From G963667975 sp963677395 (GTDB lineage Bacteria; Bacteroidota; Bacteroidia; Bacteroidales; G963667975): a stretch of DNA of 64,000 bases. The position numbers were made by a program, and so were the translations under genes. The stretch is taken from NCBI GenBank assembly GCA_963677395.2, contig OY781965.2:1612001-1676000 (forward strand), read 5' to 3'. Shown in pieces: positions 45,871-55,226 of the stretch (position 1 is the stretch's first letter; each line of letters starts with the position of its first letter). The notes under the pieces are model-generated. The model saw only the letters and a list, made by a program, of their open reading frames with translations. It did not search any database and was not told where the DNA came from.

Positions 45871-45910
45871 AGCAAAAGCAGGTGTATATTTACACCTGCT
45901 TTGCTTTTTA
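45871..45910 (+). terminator. Terminator between the two secreted proteins
   Basis: Stem AAGCAGGTGTA / TACACCTGCTT, about 45876-45902, followed by TGCTTTTTATT. It lies right after the giant gene and just before the next start. Confidence 0.75.
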
Positions 45911-45923
45911 TTCTTAAACTGCT

Positions 45924-47366
45924 ATGAAAAAGTACCTGCTTTTTATTTGTTTACTACTATCGGGCTTTATAACCAGGGCTCAGATACCTTACCTAAATGT
46001 GGCAACTGCTTTCCCTCCAATGTATAACGGGGCAAATTTTTATTACCAGATGTATTTTCAAAACAATCAATTTTTGTTCTTGGGAAAAAGCCTGTGGAAA
46101 ACAGGTTATACGCAAACATTTTATGCCCGTTTTTCTGCACAGGGGGATAGTTTGGGATTTGTACAATTAAAGGACACTATCCCAGGTCATTATGAATACT
46201 GGGGGGGGTATAACTCAACATTCAGGTATAATCCTACCTTCCCTTTTTACAGTAGCTTTACGTACGGGGATAACCAAAATGCAGTTACTGCTATTTACAA
46301 GTATGATACCCTGCTGAATTACCAGTTAATCCAGACGATACAGGATACCGTTGGAATAGCAAGTAATTGTAATTTTGAAACGGCTGATCATCATATTTTA
46401 AGTTGTGGATTGGGGATGAACGCCTCCAATAATACCTGGATTAATATGATGAAAACCACCAAAAGCGGGGGAATGATCTGGCAAAAAAGTATTCAAAGTA
46501 CAGGGTTTACCGTTAATTTAAAAGACGGGGTTCCTTTACCGGATAGTGGTGCGGTTGTATCGGGATGGTGTTCCGATAAACCTGTGGTAGTCAGGCTGGA
46601 TAAAGACGGAAATATTAAATGGCAAAAATATTTTAACGGGCATAGCGAAGCATGGGTAGAGCCTACCCCGGATTCCTGCCTGGTGGTTGCCTTTGATTCG
46701 TTGATTTCTTCTTCTACAAATACCTATGCACTTAAATTGGTAAAACTAAACCCTGTAAACGGGGCTGTTATCTGGGATACCGCCTATAGCCTGGGTTCGG
46801 TAAGCAGTTACACCCGTGCGTTCAGGGTTACCTCTAAAGGAGATTTTTTAATTGTTGGTACTGTTTTTTATGAAACAAAATTTTATTACATGAAAATCAA
46901 AGCGAACCGTGATACCGCGTTTTTTAAAATTTCTCCTCAATATTTTTTGGTTCGTCTGGATGATATTATCGAGTGCGGAGAAGGACTTGCCTGTTGCGGC
47001 AGAATAATACCAACAAACACAACCCCTGTTAAGTCATGGTTTTTTACAACAGATGAGCAAGGGTGTATGACACCCAACTGTAATGTGGGAATAGAAGAGT
47101 TTAAAGAACCCATCCATATTAAAGAACTTAAGCTCAGCCCCAACCCAGCAAGCAGTGAAGTAACCATAACAGCTACCCAGCCCTACAAAGAAGGTACTTT
47201 GTTTATCTATGATTTTGGGGGTAAAACCGTGGCTGCCTATCCCTGGCCTTGCGGTGAAAGCACTTTGCATATCCCTTTACACAATGCCCCCCGTGGCATT
47301 TACCAGCTTATTTTAGTGACCAATACAACCAATAAGGAAGTTGGAAAGCTGGTGGTGGGGAAGTAA
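45924..47366 (+). CDS. Secreted T9SS protein (480 aa)
   Basis: A signal peptide (1-19, ending TRAQ) precedes a beta-strand-rich body with repeated YLV.LD / GAVIWDTAYSLG-type segments resembling a beta-propeller (PQQ/kelch-like blades with KW.K.F at GNIKWQKYF). The last 75 residues, LKLSPNPASSEVTITA...APRGIYQLILV, are a T9SS type A sorting domain. It is exported and probably displayed on the surface. Its N-terminal MKKYLLF resembles that of the giant gene upstream, and it is separated by a terminator. Function not known. Confidence 0.75.
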   Translation: MKKYLLFICLLLSGFITRAQIPYLNVATAFPPMYNGANFYYQMYFQNNQFLFLGKSLWKTGYTQTFYARFSAQGDSLGFVQLKDTIPGHYEYWGGYNSTFRYNPTFPFYSSFTYGDNQNAVTAIYKYDTLLNYQLIQTIQDTVGIASNCNFETADHHILSCGLGMNASNNTWINMMKTTKSGGMIWQKSIQSTGFTVNLKDGVPLPDSGAVVSGWCSDKPVVVRLDKDGNIKWQKYFNGHSEAWVEPTPDSCLVVAFDSLISSSTNTYALKLVKLNPVNGAVIWDTAYSLGSVSSYTRAFRVTSKGDFLIVGTVFYETKFYYMKIKANRDTAFFKISPQYFLVRLDDIIECGEGLACCGRIIPTNTTPVKSWFFTTDEQGCMTPNCNVGIEEFKEPIHIKELKLSPNPASSEVTITATQPYKEGTLFIYDFGGKTVAAYPWPCGESTLHIPLHNAPRGIYQLILVTNTTNKEVGKLVVGK

Positions 47367-47864
47367 GGAAGAATTTAGAAGACAGGAGTGAAAATTCTAG
47401 TCAAATTGACCATGTGATTCCGATTTAAAGTGAGCACTTGTTCCGGACGAAAGTGTTTGTTTTTATGTTTTACAGGCTACCGCTAAGCATAGTGGCAGAA
47501 AGATGGAAGAAAAACGGAACATTAACAGTGTTAAGGTAAAATCGCACTCTGCCTCTGGAACTTCTGCATAGCTTAAGAATGTGAGCGAACTTCCTTCTTT
47601 TTGAGAAAACAACAACAACAGGAAAAAAGCAGGATACACAAAAATTAATCACGAATATTTTTTATGCAAAAGCAACTACGAATAGCAGGTATGACTGATT
47701 TTCACAAAATAAGTAGAATACGCCATTAAAACATCTATAGCTAAATCGATTTTTAAATTAAAGGGTACTGTTTATTGTAAATTGAATGTTTTTAATTGTA
47801 TATTTGCTACTAGAGAGATATTATAACTTAGTTAGATATTTAATATACTCAATTAAAGCCAATT
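47367..47864. other. Intergenic, promoter-like box only
   Basis: No gene is convincing. A possible promoter for the hybrid kinase is TTG (47775-47777), 21 bases, TATATTTG (47799-47806), two bases over the consensus spacing. Nothing else recognised. Confidence 0.4.
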
Positions 47865-50800
47865 ATGATAGGTAATAATATTTTAAGTAGTGTGTATAGA
47901 AAATTACTATTGCCTTTTGCTATTGTAGCTTTAGTTTTGATTATAGGTGGAATAGCCGTATTTAATAAGACTGCCTCAAGAATAAAGTTAGAAGAAGAAA
48001 ACAAGCTGGAAGCTATTACAAAGCTAAAAACTGAAGGTATTGAACGTTGGATAGCTGAACGTAAGGGTGATATATCGACCTTTTCCAGTAACAATTGTGT
48101 TCTAAAACAAATTGAACTACAATTTTTGTCTGGTAAACTTATTCAAAATGAAGATCTCTCATCTCTTTTTATGACAATGTGCAAAAACTATAATTATAAC
48201 AGTATCTCTTTACACGATGGTAATAAAAACGAATTATGTACAATTCTTCATCCCTCAAAAAACGTCAAGTGTACTTATAATTGCCATCCCGAATATAACG
48301 ATTCCATAAAACCCAATGTTATAGATATATACTATTACCGTTGTTCTCTCTGTAATTCTGTTCATCTGGAGTTTCATTCTATACTATTCTACAATCAAAA
48401 AAGACTTGGAGATATTACATTTGTCATTGATCCACAGGAGTATCTGCTTCCTTATATAGAAAATTGGCCAACAAAAAGCTCTTCGGCAGAAAATTTAATT
48501 GTTCGCAGAGAAGGTGATTCTGTGGTTTTTTTGAATCAATTACGTCATAAAAAAAACAGAGCAATTAACTATCGCATATCATTGTTAAACAGTAATATCC
48601 CTGCTGTAATGGCTGTAAACGGGAAACGGGGAATCGTAGAAGGGGATGATTATCGCAAAGAGAAAGTAATTGCTTATATAAATGAAATCAAAGGCACAAA
48701 CTGGTGTATGATTTCTAAAATAGATAAGCGTGAAATATACGCACCTGTTAAACAATTTGCATATGTTATATTTGGGATTGTTTTCATTCTCCTGATGGGT
48801 TTAACAGGAATATTTATGTTCTTTTTACAACGTGACCAAAAGAGGCATCTGGACGAAATTTATAAAGCAAATCAGGAACGTTTTGCATTGATTGAAAACT
48901 TTGATTTATTTGCTAAATATGCCAATGATATTATTGTTCTGGCTGATTCGAAAGGAAAAATAACCTGGATTAATCATAAAGGAGAACAAGTTTATGGCTA
49001 TACACCTGACGAATATAAAATGCTTTTGATATCTGGATTAAGAGCTTCCGGGACAGAAAAAACGGCAGAGGAAATTATTAAATTCCTAAGAAAGAATAAT
49101 GGGGTTGTTTACGAAACACAACATATTACAAAGGACGGACGTGAATTTCCGGTTGAAATAAGTGCCCGAATCATTAATACTAAAAATGATTTCTTCTTTC
49201 AGGCAATTATTCGCGATATTAGTGAGCGTAAAATTGCAGAATTCCATATCCAGAATCTGAACAGGCTTTATACTGTATTGAGTAATATCAACCAAACTAT
49301 AGTTAGAGAGAAGGATTTAAATTTAGTTTTTGATACAGCCTGCAAAATAGTGGTACAGGATGGAGAATTTAAACATGCCTGGATATGTAATTGTGAATCA
49401 GATATATCTAATGCTTTTACTTATTTTTCAGCAGAAGGTGCATATTCATTTTCTGAAAATCATCATAAATTGTTTTGCGATGAATCATGTATTGAGGGAT
49501 ATTTCCGCAATTCAAACAGTAAACTAAAACATATTGTAATCAATAATTTACAAGAAGATTCACGAAATTTTCCATGGAAAGAAGAAGCCATCCATTATGG
49601 ATATTTATCAGTTGCATTTTTTCCCTTACATTTAGAAGGTGTCCTAAAAGGAATACTCGGAATATTTACCAATGAATCGTTATATTTCGATAATAAAGAA
49701 CTTAAATTACTCGATGAAATTGCGATGGATTTATCCTATGCAATCGGAGTTAAAGAAAAAGAGCATGAGCAAAAACGATTGCGTGAAGCTGAATTAGAAC
49801 TGCATCAATTGATGCAAAATATCATAAATACTACACCCGACTGGATTTTTGTAAAAGATAAAGATCACCGATTTATGCTTGTAAATAAGTCGTTTGCTGA
49901 AAATCTTGGAAAGACGGTAAAAGAGATTATTGGAAAGTTTGACTATGAAGTATGGAGTGAAGAGCAATGTTATGGAAATCCTGAAAAGGGAATCAGCGGA
50001 TTTCATCAGGATGATAATCTTGTTTTGACAGGCCAATCAATATACAACCCTGAAGAGAATGCCACTGATCAAAATGGAAATGAGCATTTTTTCGATAATT
50101 ACAAATATCCGCTGTATGATATTCATGGTAACATTATTGGTATATTGGGTTTTGCACGTGATATTACCAATCGTATGCTTACAGATAAGCTTCTTCGCGA
50201 AAACGAACGTAAGTTCCGACTTATTACAGAAAACGTAATTGATGCCATTTTCCAATTGGAATTTATTCCTGATAAGCATTTTTCATATGTAAGCCCTTCT
50301 ATAGAGACCATTACAGGATTTCGTCCGGACGAATTCTACAATAATCCTCAACTCTTCGAAAATCTGGTTTGTGAAGAACAACAAAAAATACTTTTTGAAC
50401 TAAAAATGCCTTCAGAAGAGAGTTTGAAAACGATCACTTGTCAGATTAAAACAAAAGCAGGATTACAAATCTGGCTCGAAATCAGGAATGTTCCGTTTTA
50501 CGATAATGAAGGTAATCTGATTTCTATTGAAGGGATTGCTCGTGATATTACCGAAAGTAAAAATCTGGAAAATGAATTGATAGCTGCCCGTCATAAGGCC
50601 GAAGAGATGAACCGTCTCAAGACAAATTTCCTTGCAAACATGAGCCATGAATTGCGTACTCCGCTAAATGGTATTTTAGGTTTTTCAGAGATGATGAAGC
50701 AGGATTTGGCAGGCACAGAACATGGTGAATGGGCTGAAATGATGAATGCTAACGGCACACGACTACTCGAAACTCTCGACTTGATCCTGAATCTTTCTAA

Positions 50801-51734
50801 GCTTGAGTCAGAGAAGATTGAAGTAAAGGCTGAAGAGATTGCTCCTTACGAAGTTTTAGAAGAAGTGTATAACACCTTTGAGTTTTCGGCACGGAAAAAA
50901 GAATTAAAATTCACGATAGAAACTAATAACAAGTTTCAAAAGTGTCTCACAGATAGGCGTATGCTTCGCGAAATTCTTACCAATTTGGTGAATAACGCGA
51001 TAAAGTACACTTTAAAAGGATCAATAAGCTTGAAAATAGAATTTCTTGAAAATGAATATATTATTGCCGTTTCTGATACAGGAATCGGAATTTCTCAGGA
51101 TAAAATCAATGTTATTTTTGATGAATTCCGTCAGGAAAGCGAAGGATATAACCGTACATTTGAAGGCACTGGACTTGGATTAACTATTACAAAACGATTT
51201 ACTGAGCATTTGGGCGGTACTATCTCGGTAGAGAGTACCCAAAATGTCGGATCTGCATTCATCTTAGCTTTCCCGCTGATCAAACTAAAAACTGAACAAA
51301 AGGTTGTAATTCAGAATCAACTCGAATCAACGCCTATGGAGTTGGTTATTCCAGCCGAATCTTCCGTATTACTAGTGGAAGATGATGATATGAACCAAAT
51401 GTTGGTTAAGGCTCTTCTTGCTTCAAAAACTGTTCTCCGGATTACAGAAAGCGGCATTGAAGCTTTGAATATGGCATCGAATAATCAGTTCGACATAATT
51501 CTGATGGATATTAATTTGGGAGAAGAACTTAACGGTATTGAAATCACTAAAAAAATTCGTAAAATTCCGGGTTATGAAAAAATTCCGATTGTAGCACTCA
51601 CCGCTTTTGCGCTCGAAGGAGATAAAGACTATTTCCTTTCAAATGGATGCTCTCATTACCTTTCTAAACCCTTTACAAAAAGTGATTTATTTACATTGCT
51701 TAATGATATTTTTAAAAAACAAATAAACAGATAA
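47865..51734 (+). CDS. Hybrid sensor histidine kinase with PAS, GAF and receiver domains
   Basis: A 1289-aa hybrid kinase. TM1 (14-33), an extracytoplasmic sensing domain (34-295) with Cys-rich stretch KCTYNCHPE (Cys136, Cys140, His141) and CSLC (160, 163), TM2 (about 300-320), PAS (345-460), GAF (470-640), two further PAS (640-770, 775-900), HisKA with phosphorylated His928 (NMSHELRTPLNG), ATPase (DTGIGIS, GTGLGLTI) and C-terminal receiver with phosphoaccepting Asp1215 (ILMDINLG). It relays signals to an Hpt or a second regulator not visible here. The ligand is unknown; the Cys region may bind a metal or haem. Confidence 0.93.
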   Translation: MIGNNILSSVYRKLLLPFAIVALVLIIGGIAVFNKTASRIKLEEENKLEAITKLKTEGIERWIAERKGDISTFSSNNCVLKQIELQFLSGKLIQNEDLSSLFMTMCKNYNYNSISLHDGNKNELCTILHPSKNVKCTYNCHPEYNDSIKPNVIDIYYYRCSLCNSVHLEFHSILFYNQKRLGDITFVIDPQEYLLPYIENWPTKSSSAENLIVRREGDSVVFLNQLRHKKNRAINYRISLLNSNIPAVMAVNGKRGIVEGDDYRKEKVIAYINEIKGTNWCMISKIDKREIYAPVKQFAYVIFGIVFILLMGLTGIFMFFLQRDQKRHLDEIYKANQERFALIENFDLFAKYANDIIVLADSKGKITWINHKGEQVYGYTPDEYKMLLISGLRASGTEKTAEEIIKFLRKNNGVVYETQHITKDGREFPVEISARIINTKNDFFFQAIIRDISERKIAEFHIQNLNRLYTVLSNINQTIVREKDLNLVFDTACKIVVQDGEFKHAWICNCESDISNAFTYFSAEGAYSFSENHHKLFCDESCIEGYFRNSNSKLKHIVINNLQEDSRNFPWKEEAIHYGYLSVAFFPLHLEGVLKGILGIFTNESLYFDNKELKLLDEIAMDLSYAIGVKEKEHEQKRLREAELELHQLMQNIINTTPDWIFVKDKDHRFMLVNKSFAENLGKTVKEIIGKFDYEVWSEEQCYGNPEKGISGFHQDDNLVLTGQSIYNPEENATDQNGNEHFFDNYKYPLYDIHGNIIGILGFARDITNRMLTDKLLRENERKFRLITENVIDAIFQLEFIPDKHFSYVSPSIETITGFRPDEFYNNPQLFENLVCEEQQKILFELKMPSEESLKTITCQIKTKAGLQIWLEIRNVPFYDNEGNLISIEGIARDITESKNLENELIAARHKAEEMNRLKTNFLANMSHELRTPLNGILGFSEMMKQDLAGTEHGEWAEMMNANGTRLLETLDLILNLSKLESEKIEVKAEEIAPYEVLEEVYNTFEFSARKKELKFTIETNNKFQKCLTDRRMLREILTNLVNNAIKYTLKGSISLKIEFLENEYIIAVSDTGIGISQDKINVIFDEFRQESEGYNRTFEGTGLGLTITKRFTEHLGGTISVESTQNVGSAFILAFPLIKLKTEQKVVIQNQLESTPMELVIPAESSVLLVEDDDMNQMLVKALLASKTVLRITESGIEALNMASNNQFDIILMDINLGEELNGIEITKKIRKIPGYEKIPIVALTAFALEGDKDYFLSNGCSHYLSKPFTKSDLFTLLNDIFKKQINR

Positions 51735-51786
51735 GGTTGTCTGCATATTTTTTTTTACGATTTACGATTTTTGCCTTTCCAGATAT

Positions 51787-51875
51787 TATCTTTGATCGAT
51801 ACTCATTTTTTAGATCGCTTTTTTAAGTTTTGAAGGTAAAATGCTGCCTGTATTATTTACAGACAGCATTTTTTA
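51787..51875 (+). ncRNA. Candidate short transcription unit 1 / kinase terminator
   Basis: TATCTTTG (51787-51794) followed by a hairpin ATGCTGCCTGTA / TACAGACAGCAT (51841-51869) and a T-run. The -33 element is poor. It may be only the terminator of the kinase gene, or the end of a small RNA. Confidence 0.35.
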
Positions 51876-51962
51876 CGTAAACATTATTTCATGAAGATTT
51901 TTCAGTACATAACTTTGTAATCGAAATAGTTATATTTGGTATAAGGTTTTCTGTAAATAAAT

Positions 51963-51993
51963 TTTGTATTGACTCGGTTGTGTTATATATTTG
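51963..51993 (+). promoter_or_regulatory. Orphan Bacteroidetes promoter
   Basis: TTTG (51963-51966), exactly 19 bases, TATATTTG (51986-51993). No coding start follows within the next 85 bases; a terminator does. Confidence 0.7.
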
Positions 51994-51999
51994 CCTGCA

Positions 52000-52085
52000 A
52001 AACAAATAAATATGTAAAGAGGGATCGGGGAGTGTTATTTGTTACCGAAGCTGCATTAATAAGGGAAGTGCAGCTTCTTTTTTTG
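52000..52085 (+). ncRNA. Candidate small RNA 2
   Basis: Begins after the orphan promoter (51963-51993) and ends in the perfect hairpin GAAGCTGCA (52047-52055) / TGCAGCTTC (52069-52077) with a seven-T tail. The 86-base transcript holds no plausible ORF or ribosome binding site. Confidence 0.5.
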
Positions 52086-52117
52086 ATTCAGATTGTCGAA
52101 ATAACGTTTGCCGAATA

Positions 52118-52192
52118 TATATTTGTAGTGAATTATTAAACTTACATTTTAATCTACTTGCAAAATAGCCCCAAGTGATTGGGGCTATTTTT
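52118..52192 (+). ncRNA. Candidate small RNA 3
   Basis: TATATTTG (52118-52125), with TTG at 52093-52095 (spacing 22, above consensus), followed by the strong hairpin AAAATAGCCCC (52162-52172) / GGGGCTATTTT (52181-52191) and T-run. Predicted transcript is about 60 bases. Weaker than candidate 2. Confidence 0.4.
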
Positions 52193-52382
52193 TTTGGTGT
52201 CCTTAATACTATTCATGAAGTAATCCTTAAAATTGACTACAATAAACCTATTGCAAGACGCAGATACCCTTATTTCTTATACCTTTATTGAATCAGTTCA
52301 ATTAAGTGCCTTTACTATTTTGTAAATCGTTCATCAAAAATTGCGATGCATTTAATTTGGTTACGTCCCTGTATTTAAGGAA

Positions 52383-53300
52383 TTAAAACCAGTTTTTCTT
52401 TTTAAAGAGCATAACTCCCATTGTTGCAATCAAAAACGAAACAAAAAGAACAATCCAGAACCCGAATCGGTTATCGGAAAATGAATTGGGAACATTCATT
52501 CCGTATAAGCTGGCAATTAGGGTTGGAATCATTAAAATGATGGAGATAGAAGTTAACTGTTTCATGATAACATTTAAGTTATTTGAAATTACAGAAGCAT
52601 ATGCATCCATCATTCCGGTTAAAATGTCGTTATAGATATTGGTAGTTTCTTGTGCCTGACGGATTTCAATATCAACATCTTCCATCAGTTCTTGATCGTA
52701 GTCAATCTTTAGATTTTTAATACGGTGAATCAGTATATCATTGCCTTTTAATGAGGTTGTGAAAAAAACAAGGCATTTTTCAATTTGAAGCAGGGTTTGT
52801 AAATCTTCGTTTTTGATTGATTTTTCCAACTTATCTTCTGCTACTTTAATCAATTGATTTATTTGCTTCAGATATTTCAAAAACCAAACGCTTGACGAAA
52901 GCGAAAGCTTTAATACCAAATCAAATTGCGACGTAAAGTTGATCGATTTACGTACGGTATAGAGGATGAAATCGTTGATTAACTCTGTTTTTATATGGCA
53001 TACTGTTACTAAAATATCGTCCTTAAAAATAATTCCAATTGGAACAGTGATATAAGGTAAACGTGGGTCATCGTTTTTATGTGGAATACGCAAAACAATT
53101 AAACACCATCCATTTTCCATTTCAATACGTGGACGTTCGTCAATATCTTCAATGTCATTCAAAAAAGATAGAGGAACTCCAAGATTGTCAACTAAATATA
53201 CTTTTTCTGATTCTGTAGGGCATTCAATATTTACCCAGCAATTTGGTTCCCATACAGAACAGGGAACAAGTCCTTTTGAATTTTTGTAAAAGGCTTTCAT
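52383..53300 (-). CDS. corA: CorA family magnesium/cobalt transporter
   Basis: A 305-aa CorA-family divalent cation channel: N-terminal cytoplasmic domain, long helix, two C-terminal membrane helices with the signature YGMNVPNSF at the end of helix 1 and the KKK-rich C-terminal tail. It forms homopentamers in the inner membrane that take up Mg2+ and can carry Co2+ or Ni2+. Length is normal. It is transcribed alone. A -7-like box TATCTTTG lies on the minus strand at 53423-53416, about 115 bases before the ATG, with a hairpin-containing leader. Confidence 0.93.
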   Translation of the reverse strand: MKAFYKNSKGLVPCSVWEPNCWVNIECPTESEKVYLVDNLGVPLSFLNDIEDIDERPRIEMENGWCLIVLRIPHKNDDPRLPYITVPIGIIFKDDILVTVCHIKTELINDFILYTVRKSINFTSQFDLVLKLSLSSSVWFLKYLKQINQLIKVAEDKLEKSIKNEDLQTLLQIEKCLVFFTTSLKGNDILIHRIKNLKIDYDQELMEDVDIEIRQAQETTNIYNDILTGMMDAYASVISNNLNVIMKQLTSISIILMIPTLIASLYGMNVPNSFSDNRFGFWIVLFVSFLIATMGVMLFKKKNWF

Positions 53301-53415
53301 TGTTACAACTCTCCATAAATTTTATGAACAGAGGTTGTACATAAGCCTCTATTCATGTTTAACTACACGAATGATAATCGTCCATGATCTTTTTGGATAA
53401 TTAAATTTTAAGGCG

Positions 53416-53423
53416 CAAAGATA
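53416..53423 (-). promoter_or_regulatory. Possible -7 box for corA
   Basis: Minus-strand TATCTTTG at 53423-53416. No exact -33 element. The leader of about 110 bases contains AGAGGCTTATGTACAACCTCT, a small hairpin near 53325-53350. Confidence 0.35.
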
Positions 53424-54136
53424 CTGTTTCTTTTCTTTCTAATGAATGGCGAGCTACTTTATAGTGTTAACATTGGCTTAAAATGAACTAAATACTTCAT
53501 TTTATTGTAGTTGTGGCTTTTTTATTTTCGGCACAAAGCATCGTAAAATACAACAACATCATTTATTGGATTCAATTTACTTCAATATTGGGGAGTAATA
53601 TATTACAAGCTTGATCTTATTTTAATATGTACTTGGAGATTGCCCAAATCATATCCGTATATTATATTCATTATCAAAGAAAATTGTATTGACGAAACTT
53701 ATCGAAGAAGCAATAGGCCTTCATACAAATAGATAAAAGCCAAATCCTTCCGGATATTTCTATTGGCAAAATCGTGTTTTTGATTGTCTGTTTGATATAT
53801 TTGTATAATAAAAACAAAAATTGATTTATTTCATTGTATTGCTTAAAATTATGGGGTTGCTTTTTAGATATATTCACAAACAATCCCAAGGGAGGATTGA
53901 TTATTATTGTCCCAGTATTACCAATAATAATCATAGTCAATCTAATAAGACCTTCGGAATAGAATAAATAATTTGTTTGCTTAGTTTTGAATTCGTATTT
54001 GTCAAGATAGAAAGGATAATGTTGATTCTGTACAGATACTAAAATACAGTATGATACATGACAGATCTTTCCATTTTGAAAAAATCACATTTTGAAATAA
54101 AAATATGAATGTAGCTGTTTGTATTCAAAAAAGAAG
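53424..54136. other. Intergenic AT-rich stretch, no gene seen
   Basis: About 0.7 kb. An 88-codon minus-strand frame (53674-53940) is rich in Ile/Asn/Lys and gives no family match by eye, so it is not annotated. Nothing else recognised. Confidence 0.4.
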
Positions 54137-54222
54137 TACTTTTGCTCTCAACTCGGGGCTGCTTTCAATCCATCCTATTACTACTACAACTCACATTCAG
54201 AAAGCAGAACCGGGTTTTTTTG
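54137..54222 (+). ncRNA. Candidate orphan short transcript
   Basis: TACTTTTG (54137-54144) with a weak GCTG 19 bases upstream, followed by a stem CTGCTTTC (54159-54166) / GAAAGCAG (54200-54207) and a seven-T run at 54215. Resembles a promoter-terminator unit without a gene. Confidence 0.35.
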
Positions 54223-54289
54223 TTTTAGAAGTGTTAATCATGTTTCAAGCCCAGTAAATGTTGTACCTTAGCAGAATAAAATCATAGAC

Positions 54290-54946
54290 ATGAGAGCGGG
54301 TTATGTTTTTTTAGCAATCTTTTCAATAGCAATACTAGCAGGTTGTAGAAAAGAGAATGACGAAGAAATCCAAATCAGCGGGAAAATTCTTGACAAAAAT
54401 CAGGGTACGCCTGTTTCCGGAGCACAGGTCATTCTGGCAGCAAGTAAAGTTCAAACTGGGGTTTATAATCCCAGCTACGAAACTGTTGCTACTGTAAATA
54501 GTAGTTCTGGAGGAGATTACTCATTCAATGTAACGAATGATAAATTTACGGGTTACAGGATTACTGTTATCAAAGATCAATACTTTGATATGTTTAAAGA
54601 TTACGAGGTTAGCACAATTAAATCAGGTCAAAGTAATACCGTAAATCTGGAAATATTGCCTCAGGCATTTTTGAATCTCAGGGTTCGCAATATTTCTCCG
54701 GTTAATAATCAGGATCTTATTGGATATCACATTGTGAACACTCAACCTGGTTGTCAGAATTGTTGTGGAAATGGTGTTTTAACAGGAAACGGCTCCGTAT
54801 ATGATACTACGTTTACCTGCAAAACCTATGGTCATAGCTATGTGAAAATTCAATGGACTGTTCAAAAAGGAGGGCAAAATAGTTATTATCTTGATTCGGT
54901 TTTTTGTCCGGCATTTCAAACTACGCCATTTGTAGTAAATTATTGA
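54290..54946 (+). CDS. Lipoprotein with carboxypeptidase regulatory-like domain
   Basis: A 218-aa lipoprotein. Lipobox LAGC at about residue 19. Residues 25-110 are a carboxypeptidase regulatory-like/CNA-B-type beta sandwich (QISGKILDKNQGTPVSGAQVILAAS and VNSSSGGDYSFNV), often seen in Bacteroidetes surface proteins. The C-terminal half contains CQNCCGNG (about 152-160), a Cys cluster, and no enzyme motifs. Function unknown. The gene has no close partner. Confidence 0.75.
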   Translation: MRAGYVFLAIFSIAILAGCRKENDEEIQISGKILDKNQGTPVSGAQVILAASKVQTGVYNPSYETVATVNSSSGGDYSFNVTNDKFTGYRITVIKDQYFDMFKDYEVSTIKSGQSNTVNLEILPQAFLNLRVRNISPVNNQDLIGYHIVNTQPGCQNCCGNGVLTGNGSVYDTTFTCKTYGHSYVKIQWTVQKGGQNSYYLDSVFCPAFQTTPFVVNY

Positions 54947-54992
54947 TTACACTCGAATAACAAAGAGGTTTGTTATTCGCTGACCTTTCTTT

Positions 54993-55196
54993 TTAACCAC
55001 CACTTACAAGATGCATTACCATTACATTATCTCCGTTCTTAATAACAGTAGTTTCGTAATTTTCTTTTCGCACCAATATCCCATTGATTTTAATAACAAG
55101 CATTTTGAAAATGAAATTCTTAAGTTTTAAGAGTTCAGCAACGGTTAATTCGTTTTCGGTAAAGCTTTCGGCGGTATTATTCAGGATGATATTCAT
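54993..55196 (-). CDS. thiS: Sulfur carrier protein ThiS
   Basis: A 67-aa ubiquitin-like sulfur carrier for thiazole synthesis. It begins MNIILNNTAESF and ends with the required Gly-Gly (HLVSGG) that becomes thiocarboxylated. It lies 30 bases after the ThiF gene, in the same orientation, so they are likely co-transcribed. No thiG, thiH or thiC is in the window. Confidence 0.88.
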   Translation of the reverse strand: MNIILNNTAESFTENELTVAELLKLKNFIFKMLVIKINGILVRKENYETTVIKNGDNVMVMHLVSGG

Positions 55197-55226
55197 GGAT
55201 TATGTGTTGGTATTTAATATTTTCAC

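Noticed and set aside
47470..47652. 60-codon minus-strand frame
   Set aside because: No domain, no promoter and no neighbour that would support it.
53674..53940. 88-codon minus-strand frame
   Set aside because: Low-complexity Ile/Asn/Lys content and no family resemblance in an AT-rich gap.
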